The notes under the pieces were generated by a model that saw nothing but the letters and a program-made list of their open reading frames with translations, did not search any database and was not told where the DNA came from. A program made the position numbers and the translations under genes. A DNA stretch of 64,000 bases from CAVPOO01 sp963707015 (GTDB lineage: Bacteria > Pseudomonadota > Gammaproteobacteria > Thiohalobacterales > Thiohalobacteraceae), in assembly GCA_963707015.1 (NCBI GenBank), contig CAVPOO010000007.1:124001-188000 (forward strand), in the 5' to 3' direction. This document shows, piece after piece, positions 28,771 through 38,500 of the stretch (the stretch's first letter is position 1; each line of letters begins with the position of its first letter).

Positions 28771-31700
28771 CTACTGGACCCTCAGGATACCGAACTGGCC
28801 GTTGCGGTTACCGTTGGGCGCGTAGTCGCGGTACAGGTAGTCACCCGGCACACCGTCCGCGCCACCGGCATCGAACAGGATCGGCCAGTGCCCGTACACA
28901 TGGCCCATGCCTTCCTCGCCACCCAGGTATTTCGCCTGCTGGTTCAGACCCAGCGCACGCGAGGGCACCAGCTCGTTCGGGTTGCAGCGCCCGGCCAGAC
29001 CCAGATCGGACTGGTTCGGGCAGACGAACGGATCGCGCTGCCACACGTGACCGTGCAGCATGAAGGTACCGTCCCGGTCCGCCGAGGCCCCGTTCAGCAC
29101 GTGCATCCGGGTGTCGAAGGCCGTATCCGCGTCAAGCGTAGTCCGGAACACCGGCGTCACCGGATCGCCCAGCGCACTCACCCCCGCGATTTCCGGGATG
29201 GTGTTCGGCTCGCCCACCACCAGGTTGTTGGCGTACATCGCGTGGGCGTTCGGGATCGCACCGTAGGTGTTGAGCTGCTGCGCATTGCCGAAGGGCACGT
29301 CAGGCGGCAGCATGAAGCGGAACCAGGATGGTTCCATGCCGTAGTTGAAGCCCGCATGGCCGGCGTCCTCCGCACCCTCGCGACCCAGCTCGTTCTGGTT
29401 CACGTTGGCAATCGCCCTGCCGTTGGCCCACCGGAGGTTGGTGATCTTGTGACCGATCGCCAGGGCCTCGCGGTAGTTGCCGCCGGAGCCGGCTCCACCC
29501 GCAGGCGACGTCACCGACACCTGGGCGCGGGTCAGGCGCGTCGCCGCACCACTACCCTGCCCGTCGGGCACCTGGGTGTTTGCCGTCACCGTGGCACCGG
29601 CAGGCTCGATCACCAGCGCGCCGAACAGACCCTTCTGCGGCTGCTTCACGCGGTCGGCCGACAACAGGTTGGTGCCGCCGAACTCGATGGGCGTGGCGAC
29701 GATCCGGTACTGGCCGCCCTCGGGCACGTAGTCGATGTCACCCGCATACCAGCGATAGGTCGTCACACCGCCCGGAGGCGCCAGCTGGCCGTTCGCCACC
29801 AGGTTGTTCCCGACGAGGGTGCCGTCGGCACGGGTGATGTCATACTCCACGAGCTGCGGATGCAGGCCCACGTAGCTGGACGGCCGGATCAGGTTGTTGT
29901 TGAAGAAGTGCATCTCGTTGCCACGCACCGGCTGGAACAACTCCCGGTTGACCACCCAGAGCATGTCCTGCCAGCCCGCCAGGTCGGGCGCGACCGCGGG
30001 CAGGCGGTTGCGCAGCGTGACCTGGATGCACTGACCTGCGTTGGCGCGCAGCACCAGCGGCTCCACCGGCGCGTTATCCGCCAGCCGAACCGGGCAGGCC
30101 GGATTAGTCGCTCCGCCGTTATTACACTGGTTGCGCTGCCCACCGTTCTGCGGATTGGGCACCAGATCCGCCGTCCGCACGTACAGGATGGCCGTCGGGT
30201 CGTTCAGCGGACCGGCACCACCCTGCGCCACGAAGCCAGGCTCGTTACCCGCGGCCGGTACGACGACGTTGTTGATAACGGTACCACGGCGGTTGTAGAC
30301 CAGCGTGCCGCCGGCCGTGTTGAGCGGGGCACCCTCGTTGTCCCCGATGCCGTCGCCATCCGAGTCCCCACCCTGACCGGGCGCAGGCGCGTTGGGCGGA
30401 ATGGTGACACCCAGGTTGTTGGGCAGCACGTTGTTGGCCAGCACCGCCGTCACGTCATAGGTGACCAGGTTGGCCGGCACGCGCTGTCCCGGGGGGGCCT
30501 GGGGATTCGCCGCGGGACACACACCAACGAACTCGTTCTCGTTGATCACGGTGTCTACGTTCGGCAGATTCGCAACCGCATTATTCGGCAACTGGAACAG
30601 GTCGTTCTGCGCGAACCCATAGGTACGCAGTATGCCCCAACTACCAGTCCAGATGCCGTCGCGCGTGGCGTCGGTGGCGTACAGCGTATCAAACGCCCGC
30701 TGCCCGGCCTGTCCGAGGTCCGGATTGACCGGCGCCTGCAGGCTGAACTGCTCGGAGATGCCGTGCGACTGGAAGTTGCGCCAGCCGGAGTTCGGCGAGC
30801 GGCCGAAGCCCGAACCGTTGGACAGCCACTTCAGACCGTGGATCGTGCTCTGGTGCTGCTCCTCGGTGGCACCGACCTGGATCTTGATCTTCACCTCGTC
30901 ACGCTGGTAGGCGCGCATGATCGGGGTGATGGGATCACCGGCCTGACGATCGCAGTTGATACCGTCGCAGTTGCCCTGGGTGGGGTACGGCATATCGCCG
31001 AAGCTGGTATTGAGCTGCGGAATCGCACGATCGGTGCGGGTCTGGAAGGCAAAGGCCAGATCACCCGCCAGGCCAGCCGCCTGGGCACCTTGGACCCTAT
31101 CCGGACCGCGACGGTTCGGATCGAACACGCGCAGACCGACCGGCTCGTTGCGGTAGTTCACCACGAACATCGAGCCGTGGGCGATGTTGATCGCCTCCGA
31201 GCAGGGCCGCGGCTGACCACCCGGACACACCGGCTCGGCCTTCACCACGTCGGGGAAGGCACCGCCCACAGGATTGCCTTGTGCATCCTGGACGAATGCC
31301 CGCACCTTGAGCGGCGGGTTGACCGCGAACCTCCAGGTGTCTTGTATCGCCGGGGCGGTCGCAATGGCCGCGTTGAACGGATCCGGCTGGTTGACCTCGG
31401 TATGTTGCGGAATACCGAATCCGTTGGCACCCACGAACACCCCCGCCTCATAGGCGTGCTGGAAGTCGCTCATCTCGAAGTAGAACTCGCGATGGTCCGG
31501 GATGTTCTCCGAGCCCACCGTGGAGCCCAGCGGTGCCGCAGCCGGCGGCAGAATCGCCGCCTGCCAGGTGGTCGGACCGCCGTCGTGACGGGTGCCAAGC
31601 ACCTCAGCGAAGCCCTTCTCGTTATGCACCCAGGTCGAGCCCGCGGGCTCCGCCAGGATGGTCGAGTACAGGCCGATCTGCTGGAAGGTCGACGGACCAT

Positions 31701-34700
31701 AGTGGTCGTGCGAGAAGGTCAGGCCCAGACCCCGGTCCACGCCGGCCACGTTCACCACCGGGTCCACCAGGATGCGCTGGATAGTGGTGCGCGCGCCGAC
31801 GTAGAGCGGCGTCTGCGGGTTGTTCGCAATACCACCGAAGAACGGATGTTCTACGGTGTCATCGAGGTGCGTCAGGCCACCTTCGGTACCGCACAACGGG
31901 GTACCGTCATCTCCACAGGGGTTCGGGAGCGTCGCTACCGGGTTGAGATCGGCGAGTTCCGGATGAGCCACCGGATCGGCAGCCTGTTCGTTGAACTCGT
32001 TGATGGCATGGATGCGCTCAATCACAATGGCCGGCGCCAGCGTGCCGTCCTCGTAGTTCCAGCCGTTGGCCGCACCGTCGTCGGTGGTCAGATCCCACTT
32101 CGGCAGGTGGATGTGCTGGCCGATGATGTCGGTCGGCGTGCGCACCTGGAAGTCGTCCACCTCGAACTCGCCCGGCACCAGGTTGGCGTGCAGGATCTTG
32201 CCGCAGTCGAAGGTGTTGAAGCGCATCACCAGGGGCTCCGGCGGACGCTGCTTCAGCACGGTCGGCGCCACGTCCTCCCACAGCGAGATGATGCGCTCCT
32301 GCGGATAGTGGTAACCCACCTTGTTGAACACCGCGTCGATCTGCACGTTGGCCAGCTTGTAGGTGCGCGGGTTTTCGCTGGTGAATGTCGAGGCGCCGCG
32401 CGTGGTCAGGGTGGCCTGATCGTTGTCGCCATCGAAGAACTCACCCACCACGCCAGCGGTCAGCGGGATGCCCCGATCGTCGATGCAGGGATCCTGGAAG
32501 GGGCCGCCCGGCACCGGGTCTGCGCCATTCAGGACAAAGCTGGCAGCGGTCGTAACGCCGGCCAGGTTGGTGGCGGCACTGGGACGCTCACGCACGGCCT
32601 GGTAGGCCATGCTGACCTTCTCGATGTCGGTACCAGTCTCGGGGAAGTACACCGGCTGGGCGCGCTCGATGACCTTGGAGAAGTCCAGGCGGTTCTGCGT
32701 GTCGAGCGACAGACCGCCGGAGGTGTACCCGAGCAGGTTGTGGCGCGGCAGACCGCCGTCCCAACCACCGGCCTGCGCCGCGTTGAAGCCGGCAGCGCTG
32801 GCACCCGCCTCGGTCAGCATGTCGAGCGGCGGGGTCGGTGCCCGCTGGCCCACCGTGCCGTGGGGGCAGGGATTGGTCGCCGTCGGGACGCCGCATTCGT
32901 TGCCCGCCACCCAGAAGGGGAAGCCGGGCGAGACGTCATCCTCGGTCCCGGCTATGCCATCGGGGCCGAGGGCCTCGGCGTGATCAACCACCGCCTGGGA
33001 CGAGTCGGGAATGCCGTCCGGCGGCAGGCGGCCACCAAGCAGCGTCCAGGCACCGCGGTCAACCGCAGCGATAGAGACTTTAGCCGGCATGTGCGGCATG
33101 GCCTTGCCGGGCAGCGGTACGACGGCCGGGATCGGCACGCCGTCGGGCAGCTCACCGTCAGGCAGGGCGCGGGTTCCGGCTGCCGGCTGGCCGTTGCGCA
33201 GCGCAAACGCCGTGTCGTGGAAACCGTCGCCGTTGGCGTCGTCGTTGACCGACACCGCCAGCACACTGCCGGTCTGCAGCGTGTCGAGGTTACGGAGGTG
33301 ATACCACATGCCCTGCGCGAAGTGCGGGTAGAAGTGGCAGTGGAAGATCGCATCGCCCACCGTCTTGTTGCGGTTGCCCGCACCGCCGTTGGCCAGCTCA
33401 TAGGTATGGCCGGAGCCGGGCATGATCTCCTGGGCATCCAGGTAGTTGCCGTTGTCGTCGTTCGGGTTGAACAGCCACTGGTGGTTGTGCAGGTGGAAGA
33501 TGTGCTGCTCGAACGCGCCGGCGTGAATGTTGCGCATCTTGACCTGGTCGCCCGTGTAGGCGTGATGCACGTTGTAGGGGTCCTCCTGATACAGGGCAAA
33601 GTTGTTCGGGATCGGGCCGTTGGCCAGGCCAGGCAGACGCCAGCAGGCGTTCTGCTCGCCGGGGCCGGCCGCGATGTTGCGCGGGCTGCAGGCCTCGATG
33701 TTGGTGTTGGCCGGGAAGTTCACCAGCAGCCCCGGGTCGCCCACCGTCTGCGAGGCGAGGAAGAACTCCTCATAGGCGCAGTCGGTGCAGTCGTGCATCG
33801 GGCCGGTGTGCAGGCGGTTGGAGATGATCTCCGAGCCGATGCCGCCCGAGCCGTAGTTGATCATGAACACGTCACCGACACCGTGCAGGGTGTAGCCGAG
33901 CACCGGGTCCTGATACCAGTTCGGGTAGACCTGCGAGTTGGTCTGCTCGTCGTGGAAGATCGAGGCGAACTCGCGGAAGGCCTCGAGCCGGTTGGGCAGG
34001 CTGGGCACGTTCTTGTTCACGCTCTCCAGCGGGTAGGTGCTGGGCGGGAAGCTGCCGTCCGGGTTCGGGCCCGCGATGATGGCGTTGATGTCGCTGTGCA
34101 CCAGCTCACCGGCGGGAGTCAGCATGTTGAGCACCGGCAGACCGGCCTTGCCCTCAGAAGCCCACGGCTCTCCGGAGGGATAGACCGCCTCGTAATTGAT
34201 GATCGGCTGGCCGAACTCGGTCGTCTCGATGGTGGCGAGACGCATCTCCTCCTCGGTCACCTGGCTGCGGTAGATGCGGGCACCCACGGGCTCGACGTTG
34301 AGCTGGGCGAACATGCCCAGGCCGAGATTGCCACCGTTGGCCTCGGAACCGATGGTGGCACCGTAGCTGTTGACGGTGAAGGTGCCTTCCTTCGGCGTGT
34401 AGAGGTTGTAGGTGATGGTGCCGCCGGGGCCCACTACACCGCTCTTCTTCGCATTCGGGCCGCAGGCATCGATGTCGGCCGCCGTGTCGTTCACGCCCAC
34501 GAAGCTGCCGTCGCTGTCCATGGTGCCGACGAGCTCAACGCCCTGGGCGTGGAAGCTGGCGCAGCGGTCGGCCACCTGGTTGTCGTTGAACAGGCCCGGG
34601 AAGGGCTGCCCGTTGGGCAACGTGCCAGGGGTGTTCTGACCCTGCTGCGCCGGGTTGGGGTTCGGGATCGGATCCAGCAGGTTGGTGAAAGTCACGTTCA

Positions 34701-35073
34701 GGCAGGCACCGGCCACCGAGCGCACCACCAGCGGGCGGGGGCGCTTGTCGGGCCGCAGCATGACGTTGCCGGGCGAGCAATTCACACCGGGATCGGTACA
34801 TACCGCGCCGGGTGTACCATCCGGGTTCATTACCACCACGTCACGCTTCAGCGCATAGGTGATCCAGTTCGGGTTCTGTGCGCCCAGGCGGTTGAACACC
34901 GTCGGATTGTCAAGCACCACCACGTTGGCCGTGATGGTCTGCGGACAGGACACCGCCGCCTCGGCCGTACCGCTGCCGCCGACATAGAGCCCTGCGGACA
35001 GGACACAGGCCGCGGTTGCGGCGACAAAACTGCGCTTCACGCCGCTGCACGGCGTATTCAGACACCTAACCAT
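28771..35073 (-). CDS. giant multicopper oxidase MCO1, 2100 residues
   Basis: ATG 35073 follows GGGAGG by about 8 nt. The signal peptide ends T-A-E-A (about residue 39); K-R-S-F-V resembles a Tat motif but lacks the double Arg. Copper-ligand clusters include H175 (F-H-A-Q-G), H524-x-x-H527-L-H529-N-H531, the canonical H578-C579-H580...H584...M589 with a Met axial ligand, H987-I-H989, H1122-D-H1124, H1407 and H1412, H2007-G-H2009, and H2058/H2062. Several cupredoxin units must be strung together, far beyond the 300-600 residues of ordinary MCOs. It is of the MofA/MnxG/McoA class tied to Mn(II) oxidation. It is probably exported, perhaps across the outer membrane by the type II system at 47.6-59.4 kb. 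Substrate and final location are inferred. Confidence 0.88.
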   Translation of the reverse strand: MVRCLNTPCSGVKRSFVAATAACVLSAGLYVGGSGTAEAAVSCPQTITANVVVLDNPTVFNRLGAQNPNWITYALKRDVVVMNPDGTPGAVCTDPGVNCSPGNVMLRPDKRPRPLVVRSVAGACLNVTFTNLLDPIPNPNPAQQGQNTPGTLPNGQPFPGLFNDNQVADRCASFHAQGVELVGTMDSDGSFVGVNDTAADIDACGPNAKKSGVVGPGGTITYNLYTPKEGTFTVNSYGATIGSEANGGNLGLGMFAQLNVEPVGARIYRSQVTEEEMRLATIETTEFGQPIINYEAVYPSGEPWASEGKAGLPVLNMLTPAGELVHSDINAIIAGPNPDGSFPPSTYPLESVNKNVPSLPNRLEAFREFASIFHDEQTNSQVYPNWYQDPVLGYTLHGVGDVFMINYGSGGIGSEIISNRLHTGPMHDCTDCAYEEFFLASQTVGDPGLLVNFPANTNIEACSPRNIAAGPGEQNACWRLPGLANGPIPNNFALYQEDPYNVHHAYTGDQVKMRNIHAGAFEQHIFHLHNHQWLFNPNDDNGNYLDAQEIMPGSGHTYELANGGAGNRNKTVGDAIFHCHFYPHFAQGMWYHLRNLDTLQTGSVLAVSVNDDANGDGFHDTAFALRNGQPAAGTRALPDGELPDGVPIPAVVPLPGKAMPHMPAKVSIAAVDRGAWTLLGGRLPPDGIPDSSQAVVDHAEALGPDGIAGTEDDVSPGFPFWVAGNECGVPTATNPCPHGTVGQRAPTPPLDMLTEAGASAAGFNAAQAGGWDGGLPRHNLLGYTSGGLSLDTQNRLDFSKVIERAQPVYFPETGTDIEKVSMAYQAVRERPSAATNLAGVTTAASFVLNGADPVPGGPFQDPCIDDRGIPLTAGVVGEFFDGDNDQATLTTRGASTFTSENPRTYKLANVQIDAVFNKVGYHYPQERIISLWEDVAPTVLKQRPPEPLVMRFNTFDCGKILHANLVPGEFEVDDFQVRTPTDIIGQHIHLPKWDLTTDDGAANGWNYEDGTLAPAIVIERIHAINEFNEQAADPVAHPELADLNPVATLPNPCGDDGTPLCGTEGGLTHLDDTVEHPFFGGIANNPQTPLYVGARTTIQRILVDPVVNVAGVDRGLGLTFSHDHYGPSTFQQIGLYSTILAEPAGSTWVHNEKGFAEVLGTRHDGGPTTWQAAILPPAAAPLGSTVGSENIPDHREFYFEMSDFQHAYEAGVFVGANGFGIPQHTEVNQPDPFNAAIATAPAIQDTWRFAVNPPLKVRAFVQDAQGNPVGGAFPDVVKAEPVCPGGQPRPCSEAINIAHGSMFVVNYRNEPVGLRVFDPNRRGPDRVQGAQAAGLAGDLAFAFQTRTDRAIPQLNTSFGDMPYPTQGNCDGINCDRQAGDPITPIMRAYQRDEVKIKIQVGATEEQHQSTIHGLKWLSNGSGFGRSPNSGWRNFQSHGISEQFSLQAPVNPDLGQAGQRAFDTLYATDATRDGIWTGSWGILRTYGFAQNDLFQLPNNAVANLPNVDTVINENEFVGVCPAANPQAPPGQRVPANLVTYDVTAVLANNVLPNNLGVTIPPNAPAPGQGGDSDGDGIGDNEGAPLNTAGGTLVYNRRGTVINNVVVPAAGNEPGFVAQGGAGPLNDPTAILYVRTADLVPNPQNGGQRNQCNNGGATNPACPVRLADNAPVEPLVLRANAGQCIQVTLRNRLPAVAPDLAGWQDMLWVVNRELFQPVRGNEMHFFNNNLIRPSSYVGLHPQLVEYDITRADGTLVGNNLVANGQLAPPGGVTTYRWYAGDIDYVPEGGQYRIVATPIEFGGTNLLSADRVKQPQKGLFGALVIEPAGATVTANTQVPDGQGSGAATRLTRAQVSVTSPAGGAGSGGNYREALAIGHKITNLRWANGRAIANVNQNELGREGAEDAGHAGFNYGMEPSWFRFMLPPDVPFGNAQQLNTYGAIPNAHAMYANNLVVGEPNTIPEIAGVSALGDPVTPVFRTTLDADTAFDTRMHVLNGASADRDGTFMLHGHVWQRDPFVCPNQSDLGLAGRCNPNELVPSRALGLNQQAKYLGGEEGMGHVYGHWPILFDAGGADGVPGDYLYRDYAPNGNRNGQFGILRVQ
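31796..34404 (-). repeat. 2.6-kb identical block shared with MCO2 (MCO1 copy)
   Basis: I see no difference between 31796-34404 and 38471-41079 (constant offset 6675) where I compared lines and encoded frames. Both flanks show many substitutions and small indels. The block encodes about residues 224-1093, including the main copper cluster at 524-589. The pattern points to gene conversion or assembly sharing. Confidence 0.8.
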
Positions 35074-35334
35074 TTTTTTTCCTCCCGTTGTCGATGGAGC
35101 CTTCCGTTGTTGCTCGCACTTGCATCAACGCTTGCCAGTTGGCTCCTTCGTCTGCTGTACCCGTCTAATAAAGACCTGGATGGACACATGATGCGGCTCA
35201 GGCAGGTGCTCTGTGCGTTCAGGTTTAGTCTTATGGGGCCATTCCGTGGGCCACTGATGCAAGGTCGCCGAGAACCTGAGCCATGGGACAGGAGGATGCC
35301 GGGAAACCCGTAGCCGGGACATGGCTTGTTGGTC

Positions 35335-35384
35335 AGTATTGACCTGCCTGAAGGGATAGTTTTCAACCTGTCCTTTTGGACAGG
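35335..35384 (-). promoter_or_regulatory. shared upstream element of the MCO genes (MCO1 copy)
   Basis: It contains AGTATTGACCTG (as upstream of MCO3), then GAAGGGATAGTTTT (as in the 57-bp units upstream of MCO2), then the perfect inverted pair CCTGTCC-TTTT-GGACAGG (35367-35384). It lies about 265-310 nt upstream of the MCO1 start. It is a candidate operator or promoter part. Confidence 0.45.
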
Positions 35385-35430
35385 GTATAGCGGAGAGGCC
35401 CGAAATCGCCGAACCACTCAGAGTGGAAAT

Positions 35431-35458
35431 GTGGGTGCAGCCTCCAGGCTGCACCCAC
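35431..35458 (-). terminator. terminator hairpin of MCO2 without T-run
   Basis: The same 12-bp stem as at 28699-28726, placed 45 nt after the MCO2 stop. On the minus strand it is followed by ATTTCC and not by a T-run, so termination should be weaker and transcription could continue towards MCO1. A small inverted pair CCACT/AGTGG (35414-35426) follows. Confidence 0.6.
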
Positions 35459-35502
35459 CGGTTTGGTGCGCGGCCCATCCGCTGGGCCGCAGGGATGGGT
35501 TG

Positions 35503-38500
35503 CTACTGGACCCTCAGGATACCGAACTGGCCGTTGCGGTTACCGTTGGGCGCGTAGTCGCGGTACAGGTAGTCACCCGGCACACCGTCCGCGCCACCGG
35601 CATCGAACAGGATCGGCCAGTGCCCGTACACATGGCCCATGCCTTCCTCGCCACCCAGGTACTTCGCCTGCTGGTTCAGGCCGAGTGCACGCGAGGGCAC
35701 CGGCTCGTTCGGGTTGCAGCGACCGGCCAGACCCAGATCGGACTGGTTCGGGCAGACGAACGGATCGCGCTGCCACACGTGACCGTGCAGCATGAAGGTA
35801 CCGTCGCGGTCCGCCGAGGCCCCGTTCAGCACGTGCATGCGGGTGTCGAAGGCCGTATCCGCGTCAAGCGTAGTCCGGAACACCGGCGTCACCGGATCGC
35901 CCAGCGCACTCACCCCCGCGATGGCCGGGATGGTGTTCGGCTCACCCGTCACCAGGTTGTTGGCGTACATCGCGTGGGCGTTCGGGATCGCACCGTAGCT
36001 GTTGGGCGTGCCGGCGTTGCCGAAGGGCACGTCAGGCGGCAGCATGAAGCGGAACCAGGATGGTTCCATGCCGTAGTTGAAGCCCGCATGGCCGGCGTCC
36101 TCCGCACCCTCGCGACCCAGCTCGTTCTGGTTCACGTTGGCGATCGCCGTGCCGTCGACCCAGCGCAGGTTGGTGATCTTGTGACCGATCGCCAGGGCCT
36201 CGCGGTAGTTGCCGCCGGAGCCGGCCCCACCCGCAGGCGACGTCACCGACACCTGGGCGCGGGTGAGTCGCGTGGCATTAGGCGTCACCGCCTCGTTGGC
36301 CTGACCGTCAGGTACACGCTGCAGGGTGCCCGCAGCGTCGAGCGCGGCCAGCGCATCCGGGTAGGTCGCCCCGGTCGGCTCGATGACCAGCGCGCCGAAC
36401 AGACCCTTCTGCGGCTGCTTCACCCGGTCCGCGGACAGCAGGTTGCTGCCACCGAACTCCACCGGCGTGGCCACGATCTGGAAGCGACGCTGGTTACCGC
36501 CGCCTTGGCCTCCGCCCGCCGCCGGCTCGTGTCTCAGATCACCCGCATACCAGCGGAACAGCTTGTTGCCACCCGGCGACACGAGGGCCTGACCGGCGGT
36601 GTTCTGACCCACGAGCACACCGTCGTCGCGGCTCGCGTCGTACTCCACGAGCTGGGCATGCAGGCCCACGTAGCTGGACGGCCGGATCAGGTTGTTGTTG
36701 AAGAAGTGCATCTCGTTGCCACGCACCGGCTGGAACAACTCCCGGTTGACCACCCACAGCATGTCCTGCCACCCGGCCAGGTCGGGGGCGACCTCGGGCA
36801 GACGGTTGCGCAGGCGGACCTCGATGCAGTCGCCCGCGTTGGCACGCAGCACCACCGGCTCAACCGGGGCATTAGGCAGCAGCTTGCCGGTTGCCGGATC
36901 GAGGTCCTCGGTCCGCACGTACAGGATCGCCGTCGGATCGTTCAGCGGACCCGCGCCACCCTGGGCGACGAACGCCGGCTCGTTGCCCGCCGCGGGGACC
37001 ACAACGTTTGGCACCACTGTGCCACGGCGGTTGAACACCAGCGTGCCACCGGCCGGATCGAGCGGACCACCCGCGTTGTCATTCAGCCCGTTAACCGGCA
37101 GGTTGTCCGGGATGGTGACACCGAGGTTGTTGGGCAGCACCTCGTTGGCCAGCACCGCGGTCACGTCGTAGCTGCGCACCGGTGCAGTGTTCGGGCACAC
37201 GCCGTTGAACTGGTTCGCGTTCACGATCTGGACCGCACCCTGCTGCGGGTTCTCGGGCAACACGAACAGATCCTGCCGGGCCTGGCCGTAGCTGCGCAGG
37301 ACACCCCACGAGCCGCTCCACATGCCGTCGCGGGTCCCGTCGGTGGCGTACAGATAGTCCACCGTATTGCCGACCTGCCCCCGATCCGGATTGACCGGCA
37401 CCTGCAGGCTGAACTGCTCGGAGATGCCGTGCGACTGGAAGTTGCGCCAGCCGGAGTTCGGCGAGCGGCCGAAGCCCGAACCGTTGGACAGCCACTTCAG
37501 ACCGTGCACGCTGGCCTGGTGCTGCTCCTCGGTCGCGCCGACCTGGATCTTGATCTTCACCTGATCACGCTCGTAGGCCCGCATGATCGGGGTGAAGGGG
37601 TCGCCTTCGCGCCGGTCACAGTTAATCAGGTCGCCGTTCTGGCCCTGACAGAAGGGGTTCTGCGGGTAGGGCGTATCCCCCAGGCGGGTGTTGAGCTGAG
37701 CAATTGCACGGTCGGTCCGGCTCTGCAGCGCAAAGGCCAGATCGCCCGCCTGCCCGGCCGCCTGGGCGCCCTGCACACCGTCAGGCCCGATCGCGTTCGG
37801 ATCGAACACGCGCAGACCGACCGGCTCGTTGCGGTAGTTCACCACGAACATCGAGCCGTGGGCGATGTTGATCGCCTCCGAGCAGGGCCGCGGCTGACCA
37901 CCCGGACACACCGGCTCGGCCTTCACCACGTCGGGGAAGGCACCGCCGACCGGATTGCCTTGTGCATCCTGGACGAATGCCCGCACCTTGAGCGGCGGGT
38001 TGACCGCGAACCGCCAGGTGTCCTGGATCGCCGGGGCGGTCGCAATGGCCGCGTTGAACGGATCCGGCTGGTTGACCTCGGTATGTTGCGGAATACCGAA
38101 TCCGTTGGCACCCACGAACACCCCCGCCTCATAGGCGTGCTGGAAGTCACTCATCTCGAAGTAGAACTCGCGATGGTCCGCGATCGCCTCGGACTGCACG
38201 GTGCTGCCCAGCGGTGCCGCAGCCGGCGGCAGAATCGCCGCCTGCCAGGTGGTCGGACCGCCGTCCTGGCGGTTACCCAGCGGCAGTCCGGTCTCGTTAT
38301 GCACCCAGGCCGAGCCCGCCGGCTCCGCCAGGATGGTCGAGTACAGGCCGATCTGCTGGAAGGTCGACGGGCCGTAGTGGTCGTGCGAGAAGGTCAGGCC
38401 CAGACCCCGGTCGACACCCGCCACGTTCACCACCGGATCCATCAGAATGCGCTGGATAGTGGTGCGCGCACCGACGTAGAGCGGCGTCTGCGGGTTGTTC

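Noticed and set aside
28771..35073. Tat export of MCO1 through K-R-S-F-V
   Set aside because: Neither MCO2 (Q-R-S-Y-L) nor MCO3 (T-R-S-S-L) has a double Arg, and MCO1 has only Lys-Arg, so a Tat signal is not supported for the family here.
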